64,000 bases of DNA from NCBI RefSeq assembly GCF_038005985.1, contig NZ_JBBOUI010000001.1:1632001-1696000 (forward strand). Direction: 5' to 3'. The DNA comes from Solibacillus sp. FSL R7-0682. Lineage in GTDB: Bacteria; Bacillota; Bacilli; Bacillales_A; Planococcaceae. Below the pieces are notes generated by a model, which saw only the letters and a list, made by a program, of their open reading frames with translations, did no database searches and had not been told where the DNA came from. Position 1 is the stretch's first letter, and each line of letters begins with the position of its first letter. Below, in pieces: positions 9,583 to 17,993 of this stretch. The position numbers and the translations under genes were made by a program.

Positions 9583-10716
9583 ATGCAAACACAAGAAATT
9601 TTACAGCATTTTTATGAAACCGAGGTAGAGAAAAGAAGGCTAAACTACTTACTCGCATTAGAAGACTATTTTCAAGCTTCAAAGGATTCGCTTGCAGAAG
9701 ATTTTAGAAAAGCTTTCCAGCGTATTTGCCAACAGTTACAGCAGCAACAAGAACAACAAAAAAAGGGACCGATTGCACATATTACTTTTTCTTTACTGCG
9801 AACAGCATTGCTAGAGAAGAAATATATTTATTTGGTGGAAGGAACCGATGAAGAGTGGTTCTTTGATATGCAACCTATTCTCGCAACTTATGATGCTACT
9901 TGGGCATTTCGATTTTTCGAACAGTTTATTGATGAACTCACTGTCTATAGTAAAACCTTTGCAGGTGCGATTACACTTGCTGATATTGAATCCATTAAAT
10001 TAAATGAAGTGAATTATTTTCATCAATATGTCATTAGTTTAGCTCGCTATGCCCTTCCTGCTATTATGCGATGTGCAGAATACATGTCTTTAAATCGAGA
10101 ACTACAACTTGAAATTCGTATTGGTGAATATTTAGATGTCAATGAGGTTGTCTATAGTGAAGATTTCACAGCAAAAGATAGCGACGAAATAAAAGCTTGG
10201 CTAGAGCAAAAATTAGAGGACGAGTATCCGTATGAAGTATTTAGTAAATTGAATTTGTCTTCCGGTAATTATGAAGGAATTGATATTCGATATGGATTCT
10301 TTCAACAAACTAATTTAAAAAGAAGTCAGCTGCAAGAGAGTTTATTAATTGGTGCTAACTTTAGCGAAAGTATATTACTAAATGCGGATTTAAGCTTTAG
10401 TACGATTCATGAGGCGAATTTTAGTCATAGCCAAATGCAAGGAGTGAATTTACAGCATGTACAGGGGGCGAGTGGCCTTCAAAATCGTGAAAGCTGGGAA
10501 ATTCCAGGCTACTTACCTGTAAATTTTACAGGTGCAAATTTAGAAGGTGCAAATTTTGAACTAGCTGATTTACGAGGTGCTTGTTTCATTGGAGCAAATG
10601 TAAACAATGTAAATTTTACAGGTGCTAATTTGGCAAATGCCATGTTCTCTAAGGAAGCGCAAGAACATGTAACCCTTGATCCTATACAGGGAGCTAGTAT
10701 CATTTGGAAAGAATGA
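9583..10716 (+). CDS. Pentapeptide-repeat protein
   Basis: 377 residues from ATG 9583 with AAGGAG upstream (the frame opens earlier at TTG 9562). Residues about 1-235 are helical, with a Gln-rich stretch near residue 48. Residues about 244-356 contain pentapeptide repeats of the A(D/N)LxX type (GANFSES, NADLSFS, EANFSHS, GANLEGANFELADLRGACFIGANVN in tandem), which fold as a right-handed quadrilateral beta-helix. The family often mimics DNA or mediates protein contacts; its role here is unknown. Placement between spike 1 and the PAAR-like tip suggests a structural or adaptor part of the same complex. Confidence 0.8.
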   Translation: MQTQEILQHFYETEVEKRRLNYLLALEDYFQASKDSLAEDFRKAFQRICQQLQQQQEQQKKGPIAHITFSLLRTALLEKKYIYLVEGTDEEWFFDMQPILATYDATWAFRFFEQFIDELTVYSKTFAGAITLADIESIKLNEVNYFHQYVISLARYALPAIMRCAEYMSLNRELQLEIRIGEYLDVNEVVYSEDFTAKDSDEIKAWLEQKLEDEYPYEVFSKLNLSSGNYEGIDIRYGFFQQTNLKRSQLQESLLIGANFSESILLNADLSFSTIHEANFSHSQMQGVNLQHVQGASGLQNRESWEIPGYLPVNFTGANLEGANFELADLRGACFIGANVNNVNFTGANLANAMFSKEAQEHVTLDPIQGASIIWKE

Positions 10717-10739
10717 GTGATGGAGAAGGAGATTCAACA

Positions 10740-11294
10740 ATGAATTATTTTATTTTATCTCAAGATGAACGTATTTTAAATGCTGTAGAACCGGTAGGAA
10801 TCACTCAAACAATAAAGAAAGAATGGTTAACGGTCGAACACCTGAGTGAGCTAGACGCAATTGATAGTCAGTTTCCAGTATTAGATAAACCGGAACAGGA
10901 CTATATCGATTTTATTAGTAGACCAATTCCTTTATTAGCAGATCCTTTAAAACAACTTGTAGAGAAATATAACCCACGAATGCCTTTCAAACCGTTAGTT
11001 CTTGTAGATATACCTAAAATAAAGCAAACGTTATATTGGATGGTCGTACCACCGAAAGTAGCGTGTCTTTCACCTAAAACAGAGTTCCATCTAGATGGAA
11101 CGGTGAAGAAGCTTGTCATTGATGAGGCGTTAGCTGCTCCATATACTTTTTTTAAAATTGATGGGATTAAAGAAGATTTCATCCTTGTCAATGTTGAACT
11201 AGCAGAAAGTATGTTACGCAGATCCTATCGAGGCTTACGGTTAGTGAAAGTACAAACAGAGGGCAAATGGAATGACATTTTCGTCAACATATAA
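10740..11294 (+). CDS. Small protein resembling DUF1629/Imm11
   Basis: 184 residues from ATG 10740 (ribosome site GAAGGAG); the frame also opens at 10704 inside the previous gene. The N-terminus MNYFILSQDERI and the later PLVLVDIPKIKQTLYWMVVPPKVACLSPKTEF recall the DUF1629/Imm11 immunity family, but the match is by eye and weak. No membrane helix or catalytic motif is seen. It lies between the pentapeptide protein and the PAAR-like tip rather than next to a toxin, so a structural or adaptor function in the spike complex is as likely as immunity. Confidence 0.45.
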   Translation: MNYFILSQDERILNAVEPVGITQTIKKEWLTVEHLSELDAIDSQFPVLDKPEQDYIDFISRPIPLLADPLKQLVEKYNPRMPFKPLVLVDIPKIKQTLYWMVVPPKVACLSPKTEFHLDGTVKKLVIDEALAAPYTFFKIDGIKEDFILVNVELAESMLRRSYRGLRLVKVQTEGKWNDIFVNI

Positions 11295-11358
11295 ATGTAG
11301 AAGCTTGATACGTTTTTAGTGAGATGATTGTACATTTCTTGAAGAAAGGATGTTTTCA

Positions 11359-11766
11359 ATGTCAGAAGAAATGCAAACAAAAGGTGACGAGCAACGAAGT
11401 TATGTAGTAGCAGGAGCCAAATTGTCATGTTCAAAGGGCGATCAATCGAGCACTTTGAAGATGCCAATTAGTCATGGTGTGTACACAAAAAACAAAGCCC
11501 AAATGAATACGATGGATTTTAAACCTCAAGTCAATATTCAGCCTTTCGGTTTATGTTCTTCTTTAGCGAACCCAATCGTTGCAGCAGCTACCGCGGCTAA
11601 TAATGGTGTTCTGACGCCTCAACCATGTACGCCTGTGGTTACAATGCCATGGATTAATGGGAAGATGGATCAATTGATTGAAAATTATCCTGCATTGACG
11701 AATCAATCGACAAATATGTGTCTTTATTGCGGGACAATTCGAGTAGAAGACGATGGCCAAGAGTAA
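11359..11766 (+). CDS. DUF4280 PAAR-like spike-tip protein
   Basis: 135 residues (ATG 11359 with AAGG 9 bp upstream; ATG 11350 is an in-frame alternative). It carries the DUF4280 layout: V-x-G-A-x-L-x-C at about 20, FGLCSSLANPIVAAATAANNGVLTPQPCTP in the middle, then PW-x-x-G and a final C-x-x-C-G-T-I-R-V strand. Four conserved cysteines (in AKLSC, FGLC, QPC and MCLYCG) fit the metal-binding PAAR-like cone that caps a VgrG spike. It is flanked on both sides by VgrG-like genes, strong support for a spike-tip role. DUF4280 proteins also occur in extracellular contractile systems. Confidence 0.88.
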   Translation: MSEEMQTKGDEQRSYVVAGAKLSCSKGDQSSTLKMPISHGVYTKNKAQMNTMDFKPQVNIQPFGLCSSLANPIVAAATAANNGVLTPQPCTPVVTMPWINGKMDQLIENYPALTNQSTNMCLYCGTIRVEDDGQE

Positions 11767-11803
11767 TTTAAAATCATCCTCCTGAGAAAGGAAGGGAAGG
11801 CAT

Positions 11804-13348
11804 GTGAACACGTATTATGAAGTAATTGGGTACGGCGAATTAGAGCTCGTATCCCCTTATGAGGTACAAACGTTGCATGATCTCTGTCTAATACAAACGG
11901 TAAATGACCATGCAAGGTTATCAATAATAGGATTCATCCCGGATGCGAAGAAGACTAGCAGTTTACAAAAGGCTAGTGCGACGGATCGTATAGAACTGTA
12001 TCAAAAAAAAGATGGTCGTCGTGGCCAAGCTCTTTTTAAAGGCTATGTAACGGAAGTGGCTGTCCAAATGGTGAGAGGCGTCTATCAAATTAAGATAGAA
12101 GCTGTATCTGCAACGTTTCAATTGGATTGTAAGCGGCGGGAAAGGTCCTTCCAACACGCCCAAATGTTATATAGTAAAATGATGCAACAAGTTCTAACTG
12201 AATATCCGGGGGCAGATGTGATTGACACCGTGTCAAAAGCTACACCTCTGCAACAATGTATATTACAATATCAGGAGACGGACTGGCAATTTCTTCAACG
12301 AATGGCTTCGCATTTTCGTACCGTCCTTATACCAGCAATTGATGCAGAACAACCGAAGTTTTGGTTTGGCCTACCCGAAGGACGTGTCGAAACGATTTCT
12401 GCAACCAATTACACTTTATCTAAAAATCGTGCACAGTTTTTGCAAATTGTTCACAATGACTCGGAGCGTCCGATTGTTGAATCCAACATGGTGACGTATA
12501 GTGTAGAATCTCACCAACCGTTGATGCTAGGGGCTCGTGTGCTGTTTCAAAAGAAGGAACTTGTTGTTGCGCGGTCAATCGCTCGTATGAAACAAGGAGT
12601 TCTAAGCTTTGACTATCAGTTACTTCCAGAATCAGGTGTTCGCCAACAGCGACGAACTATTCCGCTCCTTGCGGGGACGTCAATTGAAGGAACTGTATTA
12701 GCAATTCAGAAAGACCGTGTCCAACTGCATTTATCGATTGATTCCGAACAAAAAAAGGAAGAGGCAGCCTGGTTTTCCGTTGCGACTCCATATAGTGCAG
12801 AGGGGCATAGTGGCTTTTATAGTCCACCAGAAGAAGGCGACCAAGTGCAACTTCATATTCCAACGAACGATGAGAAGTCAGCGTTTGTTCGGCAAAGTGT
12901 ACGAAAAGGGGGAGACACCAACCCTAAAATAGCTGATTCGAAAACGTCTTACTGGGGAACAACGAAGGGGAAGCATATAAAGCTAGATCCTCAATCCGTC
13001 ACGTTGACGGCTACTGAAGGTTCTGTTTTTCTTCAACTTCATCAGGATAGTGGCATCACGATACATAGTAAGCATTCGATCGTTGTGACAGCGAATGAGG
13101 ACGTAAATTTTGCAGCGAAGACGATAGCTTTCAGTGCAACCGAATCACTCCGTTTTACGTGTGGGTCAAGTAGCGTAGTGCTAGACAGCGTGACCGATAT
13201 GCAGGGAGAACTGGTGATGATGGAAGGCGCTGTAAAGGCTGCGGTTTCTGTTGTAGAAGCAGCGGATGACGAAGACGACGATGATGAAGAACTGGATTCA
13301 GCGCTCGATGTATTAGGCATGATTCCCCTAACCGGGGGTGATGTCTAA
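11804..13348 (+). CDS. VgrG/gpD-like spike protein 2 with acidic C-terminal tail
   Basis: 514 residues, GTG start with GGAAGGGAAGG upstream. It is homologous to spike 1 along its length: gp27-like hub with YQETDWQFLQRMASHF at about 156, OB fold from about 291 (TSIEGTVLAIQKDRVQLHLSID, YSAEGHSGFYSPPEEGDQVQLHIPT), then a beta-prism region. Unlike spike 1 it ends in an extra tail with a run of Asp/Glu (DDEDDDDEELDSALD) and the hydrophobic motif VLGMIPLTGGDV. Its stop overlaps the toxin start as TAATG. The tail is opposite in charge to the Lys-rich toxin head, so it is a good candidate for the effector-docking site. The 3' end of this gene is copied in front of three silent cassettes. Confidence 0.85.
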   Translation: MNTYYEVIGYGELELVSPYEVQTLHDLCLIQTVNDHARLSIIGFIPDAKKTSSLQKASATDRIELYQKKDGRRGQALFKGYVTEVAVQMVRGVYQIKIEAVSATFQLDCKRRERSFQHAQMLYSKMMQQVLTEYPGADVIDTVSKATPLQQCILQYQETDWQFLQRMASHFRTVLIPAIDAEQPKFWFGLPEGRVETISATNYTLSKNRAQFLQIVHNDSERPIVESNMVTYSVESHQPLMLGARVLFQKKELVVARSIARMKQGVLSFDYQLLPESGVRQQRRTIPLLAGTSIEGTVLAIQKDRVQLHLSIDSEQKKEEAAWFSVATPYSAEGHSGFYSPPEEGDQVQLHIPTNDEKSAFVRQSVRKGGDTNPKIADSKTSYWGTTKGKHIKLDPQSVTLTATEGSVFLQLHQDSGITIHSKHSIVVTANEDVNFAAKTIAFSATESLRFTCGSSSVVLDSVTDMQGELVMMEGAVKAAVSVVEAADDEDDDDEELDSALDVLGMIPLTGGDV

Positions 13349-14631
13349 TGGCCAAGAAGAAAAAAGGAAAAGGGTTTTTTAGTGCAATTGGAAGCGCCTT
13401 AGGCAGTATCCCTGTTGTCGGAAAGGTGAAAAAGGCATCAAAAACAGTTAAAAAGATAGTAAAGTCTGCCAAAAAGAAACTGAAAAAAACAGTTAAAAAG
13501 GTTAAGAAAAAAGTTAAGAAAAAGATCGGGAAAGTCTACACCAAGGCCCGAAAAATAAAAAATAACCTGTCCAAAAAAAAGATTGTTAAAAAAGTAAAGA
13601 AGGCAGTGAAGAAAGCGGTACTGGCCACGAAAAAGGCAGCTAAAAAGGTAAAAAGTACAGCTAAAAAAGCAGCCAAAACCGTCAAAAAGGCAACGAAAGC
13701 CGCAACAAAACAGGTCAAAAAGACCGCGAAGAAAGCCGTAACTAAAGCAAAACAGAATGTAAAAACGGCCATAAAAGATACGAAAAAGGTAATGACAAAG
13801 GTCGGCGGAAAAGTGGCCGTTGCGTACACGTCCTTTAAAGAGGGCGGCTACAAAGGGGTAATCTCAGCAGGATTAGACTTCATTCCGATAGTAGGAAATG
13901 CGAAAGCATTGGTAGAAGCGGCAATTGGAAGAGATCCGATCACCGGTAGAAAGCTGGAAAGCTGGGAGCGCGGAGCATCAGCCGCTGCTATTTTAGGCGG
14001 CCCTCTAGTAAAAGGGGTAAAACATGGTGCAAAACTAGGTGCAAAGGCTATTTCAGGAGCTACATCAAGTAGCAAGAAAACAGTAAATCTGGCCAAGTCC
14101 CCAACACCAACGAATCCACCAAAGCAGCAAGCACCGTCATTGGCAAAGAAGGAAGCAAGCGCAACAACGGCACCACCTGCGAAAGCTAATCAGAATGCTA
14201 AGGGTACGGGTAAACCTCAAAAACCACAAAAACATCAAGCTGAGAAGAAAAGTAACCCACAAATAGGAAGTGGACCTTATTCACATCTTATAGATTCCAA
14301 ACATGTAGGTTCTGGGAAGAATTTTACTGCAGCTCAAAAGAAAAAGATAATTGATGAAAATATGAAACAAAACGGGGGGGTGGTTAAATCTGATCAAACA
14401 GGTCAAATTTTAACTAAACCTCAAAAAAGTAAAAAAGGTGTTACACCTGATCCGAATGAATGGCAAATCGATCATGTTATACCTAGAGATAAAGGTGGCA
14501 CTAACAGTTACAGTAATGCACAAGTATTATCTCGAAAAGAAAATAGAGAAAAATCAAATAAGTTACCCTCGGAACTTGATAAGTCAAGTACGATAACATC
14601 ACCAACTAAAACAAAAAGGAGAAAAAAATGA
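13348..14631 (+). CDS. Polymorphic toxin 1: Lys-rich head, PT-TG domain, HNH nuclease tip (only intact copy)
   Basis: 427 residues. Residues 1-150 are extremely Lys/Ala/Val-rich after a short hydrophobic FFSAIGSALGSIPVVG. Residues 160-235 are a pre-toxin TG domain (GLDFIPIVGNAKALVEAAIG, T-G pair at 199-200 in DPITGRKL). A Pro/Ala/Lys linker (about 245-290) joins the variable tip. The tip holds an HNH nuclease motif from residue 372 (WQIDHVIPRDKGG with Asp375-His376, then N-x-Q-V-L and ENREKSN). This is the only copy in the window with an uninterrupted head. It is translationally coupled to spike 2 (TAATG) and to its immunity gene (ATGA). It probably cleaves DNA in target cells (inference from family). 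Confidence 0.85.
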   Translation: MAKKKKGKGFFSAIGSALGSIPVVGKVKKASKTVKKIVKSAKKKLKKTVKKVKKKVKKKIGKVYTKARKIKNNLSKKKIVKKVKKAVKKAVLATKKAAKKVKSTAKKAAKTVKKATKAATKQVKKTAKKAVTKAKQNVKTAIKDTKKVMTKVGGKVAVAYTSFKEGGYKGVISAGLDFIPIVGNAKALVEAAIGRDPITGRKLESWERGASAAAILGGPLVKGVKHGAKLGAKAISGATSSSKKTVNLAKSPTPTNPPKQQAPSLAKKEASATTAPPAKANQNAKGTGKPQKPQKHQAEKKSNPQIGSGPYSHLIDSKHVGSGKNFTAAQKKKIIDENMKQNGGVVKSDQTGQILTKPQKSKKGVTPDPNEWQIDHVIPRDKGGTNSYSNAQVLSRKENREKSNKLPSELDKSSTITSPTKTKRRKK

Positions 14632-15302
14632 AGCCTATAATACTAAATAGTCAATTAAATAAAAATAATTTATGGAGTGGTTGTATACTTGCATCGGTAG
14701 CACATGCAATAATGGTTGCTCATTATCCTGAATTATCATATGAACATTCATGGGATGGTGATAACTATAGTGTTGTCGATGATTCGGGAGGAAGAGGAAC
14801 TATTACTTTCAAAAATAATTATTTTGTTGGGGCATTTCGAAATGAAAATTTTCCCCGAATTGATATCCCTACAGCTATAGATTTTTTTACAGGTGCACCA
14901 AAAGATATCATTGAGTTGGCTAAGAATGAAACTTTAGAATATCTTCTTGAAGAGGATGAAGATGGCACAATTTCACCATTTATCACGACTGGAATTTGGG
15001 GTGACAATGATACTATCACTTCAAATGATAATATTGTTAGAATAGTTCAATGTGGAGGATATTTATTAGAGAAGCAGTTTATGGATAAAGACGCTGCAAT
15101 TGGAGCTTGGCGAGATTATTATGAGATGACTTCCGAACAAGTAGAATTGTTAAAGTCCATATATGAGAGAAAAATAAATAATTCTCATGGAATCATCACT
15201 TTGACAAAAAATGAAATTAAATTAATTGGAACTGAAAGTTCTGAAGGCTTGAGTGAAAGTATGGTATCGTTTGAAGAGATTGGGGTAAATTGGGATAAGT
15301 AG
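14628..15302 (+). CDS. Putative immunity protein for the HNH toxin
   Basis: 224 residues, ATGA overlap with the toxin gene. I do not recognise a named family; the protein is acidic and soluble (for example LEEDEDGTISPF), with a conserved-looking N-terminus (SGCILASVAHAIMVAHYPELSY, DDSGGRGTITF). The tight coupling behind a nuclease toxin is the standard arrangement for a cognate immunity protein that blocks the toxin in the producer. The assignment rests on context, not on sequence family. Confidence 0.65.
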   Translation: MKPIILNSQLNKNNLWSGCILASVAHAIMVAHYPELSYEHSWDGDNYSVVDDSGGRGTITFKNNYFVGAFRNENFPRIDIPTAIDFFTGAPKDIIELAKNETLEYLLEEDEDGTISPFITTGIWGDNDTITSNDNIVRIVQCGGYLLEKQFMDKDAAIGAWRDYYEMTSEQVELLKSIYERKINNSHGIITLTKNEIKLIGTESSEGLSESMVSFEEIGVNWDK

Positions 15303-15573
15303 ACCACTACTATGGTTACCCAATGTTGATTAGTTATTTAACCTTGATTGGCTATATGACTTTCAAGGTTATTTACTTATACGAAAAAGTGATGGGACGT
15401 ATATTTCATAATGATGGTCAGATATGACACATGAAAATGCTTACTGTTAGAAAAGATACTAAAATGATATTTAAGAGCGTAAAAGGTAGTTGGATAAAGT
15501 GAGAACAAGGATCAGTTACAGAAACAGATCGATGATTTTAATGATTTGAACAAAAAAGGGAGATGATGAGTAG

Positions 15574-16279
15574 ATGGATCAAAAACTTACTTATTTAAAA
15601 AAAGTACAATGAAAATGTCCGAATATTAACAATCGATGAAATTAGTAGACTGGATGATAATGAAATACCAATTGAATGGAGAAAACTATTTTATAATGAC
15701 GATATTAAAGGAAGAATCGATTTACTTCTGAACGTATGGGAAAAAAATGTAGGGATTGAATTACGAAACACAATCTCTTATCTAAATGAACATCTTATAA
15801 ATATTGAAATTATGGATGTTGAGGGAGCTTATTCGATTTTATACACTATAAGAAATTCCAAAGGAAACATAATGTATTATGAAGGGCGTAATCCTCAGAA
15901 AGCACAAAAAAACATAGAATTAGAGGAATCGTGGAATAAAATACCTACTTCAATTCGAAGTTTTTACGAAAATATTCATGATGGTTTTTATTACTATGCG
16001 AGTGAATCAATGGGCCTAGTTCCGCTTGAATCGGTAACATATCTTGGGGACGAGGATCTGGAATGGAGTATTATTGATGATTTAGAAGAACCAATAAAAA
16101 TCAACCTAGACTCATCGTTTGGTTTTTTCTCTAATGGTATGGGAAGTTACGTAGCTATAGATTACACTAATTGTATTGATAACAAAGGTACATTTTGGTC
16201 TGCAAAATTAAAGCCCAAATATAATATCTGTTTTTGGAGTTATGTAGATGAATGGATTGTAATTGGCTTTGAAATGTAA
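15574..16279 (+). pseudogene. Frameshifted immunity-like gene
   Basis: A start at ATG 15574 behind GGGAGATGATG reads MDQKLTYLKK and then runs into a stop. Removing one A from the seven-A run at 15597-15603 opens a continuous frame (KYNENVRILTIDEISRLDDNEI onward) to 16279, giving about 234 residues. The intact 3' part alone (from ATG 15812) is 155 residues. Family unknown; it is acidic and soluble like immunity proteins. It follows cassette 1 after 271 bp of AT-rich sequence (15303-15573) in which I see no gene. It could be a decaying second immunity gene or an acquired orphan. Confidence 0.55.
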
Positions 16280-16320
16280 CTAGATAAAGAGACAATTTAT
16301 AGACAGTAGGGAATAATCGT

Positions 16321-16355
16321 AGGGCGCAAATGTAATTATTTTTCATTTGTGCCCT
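16321..16355 (+). terminator. Stem-loop after the frameshifted gene
   Basis: AGGGCGCAAATG at 16321-16332 pairs with CATTTGTGCCCT at 16344-16355 (one G-T pair) around an A/T loop. The tail is AT-rich rather than a pure T run, so termination efficiency is uncertain. The right arm is also the start of a block shared with the boundary of cassette 8 near 34087. Confidence 0.5.
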
Positions 16356-16630
16356 ACTTATTTATTAGCTAATAAAATCAGCATATTTTCTTCATCAGGT
16401 AAAACATTGCATTTAGTGCAACCGAATCACTCCGTTTTACGTGTGGGTCAAGTAGCGTAGTGCTAGACAGCGTGACGGATATGCAGGAAGAACTGGTGAT
16501 GATGGAAGGCTCTGTGAAAGGTCCTGTTTCGGTATCAGAAGCAGCGGATGACGAAGACGACGATGATGAAGACCTGGATTCAGCGCTCGATGTATTAGGC
16601 ATGATTCCCCTAACCGGGGGTGATGTCTAA
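16356..16630 (+). pseudogene. Cassette 2 leader: duplicated 3' end of the spike-2 gene
   Basis: From about 16413 to 16630 the sequence repeats the last ~215 bases of spike 2 (ATESLRFTCGSSSVVLDSV, then the acidic tail and VLGMIPLTGGDV) with a variant segment (SVKGPVSVSEA). It has no start or ribosome site. Bases 16350-16412 form a block also present before cassette 8 (34089-34153). The TAATG join to the toxin head is preserved. This is non-coding homology that could guide recombination into the expressed spike-toxin locus. Confidence 0.75.
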
Positions 16631-16869
16631 TGGCCAAGAAGAAAAAAGGAAAAGGATTTTTTAGTGCAATTGGAAGCGCCTTAGGCCGTATCCCTGTCGT
16701 AGGAAAGGTGAAAAAGGCATCAAAAACAGTTAAAAAGAAAGTAAAGTCTGCCAAAAAGAAACTGAAAAAAACAGTCAAAAAGGTCAAGAAAAAAGCTAAG
16801 AAAAAGATCGGAAAAGTCTACACCAAGGCCCGAAAAATAAAAAATAACCTGTCCAAAAAAAGATTGTAA
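16630..16869 (+). pseudogene. Cassette 2 toxin head, truncated by a -1 frameshift
   Basis: 79 residues identical in style to the head of toxin 1 (MAKKKKGKGFFSAIGSALG). The frame ends early because the A run at 16855-16861 has seven A residues where toxin 1 has eight (13573-13580). A -1 slip on this run would restore KKIVKKVKKAVKK and join the frame of the following toxin body. It could therefore be a dead copy, a slippage-dependent gene or a phase-off allele. Confidence 0.7.
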
Positions 16870-16886
16870 AAAAAGTAAAGAAGGCA

Positions 16887-17993
16887 GTGAAGAAAGCGGT
16901 ACTGGCCACGAAAAAGGCAGCTAAAAAGGTAAAAAGTACAGCTAAAAAAGCAGCCAAAACCGTCAAAAAGGCAACGAAAGCCGCAACAAAACAGGTCAAA
17001 AAGACCGCGAAGAAAGCCGTAACTAAAGCAAAACAGAATGTAAAAACGGCCATAAAAGATACGAAAAAGGTAATGACAAAGGTCGGCGGAAAAGTGGCCG
17101 TTGCGTACACGTCCTTTAAAGAGGGCGGCTACAAAGGGGTAATCTCAGCAGGATTAGACTTCATTCCGATAGTAGGAAATGCGAAAGCATTGGTAGAAGC
17201 GGCAATTGGAAGAGATCCGATCACCGGTAGAAAGCTGGAAAGCTGGGAGCGCGGAGCATCAGCCGCTGCTATTTTAGGCGGACCTTTAGTAAAAGGTGTA
17301 AAACATGGTGCAAAACTAGGTGCAAAGGCTATTTCAGGAGCTACATCGAGTAGCAAGAAAACAGTAAATCTGGCCAAGTCCCCAACACCAACGAATCCAC
17401 CAAAGCAGCAAGCACCGTCATTGGCAAAGAAGGAAGCAAGCGCAACAACGGCACCACCTGCGAAAGCTAATCAGAACACTAAGGGTACGGATAAAGCTCC
17501 TAACAAGGTAAACTATGGAGATCAATATACGAAAGATGGACGTAAGAAGGTGTTAAAGGAGAATGTAGAATACACTACTAAAGAAGGTTATACTTATAAA
17601 ACAGACAGTAAAGGACGTATTTCAAGCTGTGAAGGTAACCTGGAACTGGGTGAAGGGAAAAGAAATAATTATGCTCAAAGGAAAGTGGGACGCGAAGATC
17701 GCCTAGCTGACGATGAAGGTGGCCATTTGATTGCAAGTATTTTCAAGGGTTCTGGTAATATAGATAATCTTGTTCCAATGAATGGTAACCTAAATAAAGG
17801 TGAATGGAAAAAACTTGAGAATTCGTGGGCTGACGCACTTAGACAAGGAGATGAAGTGAAAGTAAAAATAACACCTATTTATAAAGGCGATTCAAAACGT
17901 CCAGATAGTTTTGAAATTAAGTATAAAATTGGTGAAGATGGTTGGGAGAAAAAGAGATTTGATAATGTCCAGGGAGGAAAATTAGATGAATGA
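16887..17993 (+). CDS. Cassette 2 toxin body: PT-TG domain with NucA-like nuclease tip
   Basis: 368 residues if read from GTG 16887; the true N-terminus lies in the frameshifted head upstream. The Lys-rich region and PT-TG domain are almost identical to toxin 1. The tip (from about residue 205) matches DNA/RNA non-specific endonucleases of the Endonuclease_NS_2/YeeF type: YKTDSKGRISSCEGNL, RNNYAQRKVGREDRLADDEGGHLIASIF, then DNLVPMNGNLNKGEWKKLE. The DDEGGHLIA segment corresponds to the DRGH-like catalytic site. It overlaps its immunity gene by eight bases. No ribosome site is properly spaced for the GTG, so expression as it stands is doubtful. Confidence 0.75.
   Translation: MKKAVLATKKAAKKVKSTAKKAAKTVKKATKAATKQVKKTAKKAVTKAKQNVKTAIKDTKKVMTKVGGKVAVAYTSFKEGGYKGVISAGLDFIPIVGNAKALVEAAIGRDPITGRKLESWERGASAAAILGGPLVKGVKHGAKLGAKAISGATSSSKKTVNLAKSPTPTNPPKQQAPSLAKKEASATTAPPAKANQNTKGTDKAPNKVNYGDQYTKDGRKKVLKENVEYTTKEGYTYKTDSKGRISSCEGNLELGEGKRNNYAQRKVGREDRLADDEGGHLIASIFKGSGNIDNLVPMNGNLNKGEWKKLENSWADALRQGDEVKVKITPIYKGDSKRPDSFEIKYKIGEDGWEKKRFDNVQGGKLDE

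Noticed and set aside
8111-13348. Ordinary prophage tail region
   Set aside because: VgrG-like genes alone could suggest a phage, but capsid, terminase, portal, tape-measure and lysis genes are missing, while PP2C, Hsp70-like, DUF4280 and toxin-immunity genes are present. The prophage reading is not fully excluded without the left flank.
13348-13800. Histone H1-like DNA-binding protein reading of the Lys/Ala-rich head
   Set aside because: The composition is similar, but the region is the N-terminus of a toxin with PT-TG and nuclease domains coupled to a spike gene; DNA binding remains only a side possibility.
13536-13829. Long minus-strand frames rich in Phe, Ala and Thr opposite the toxin heads (also near 16796, 27517, 34535)
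   Set aside because: They are the exact complement of Lys-rich codons (AAA/AAG read as TTT/CTT); no ribosome sites, and they recur only because the heads are duplicated.
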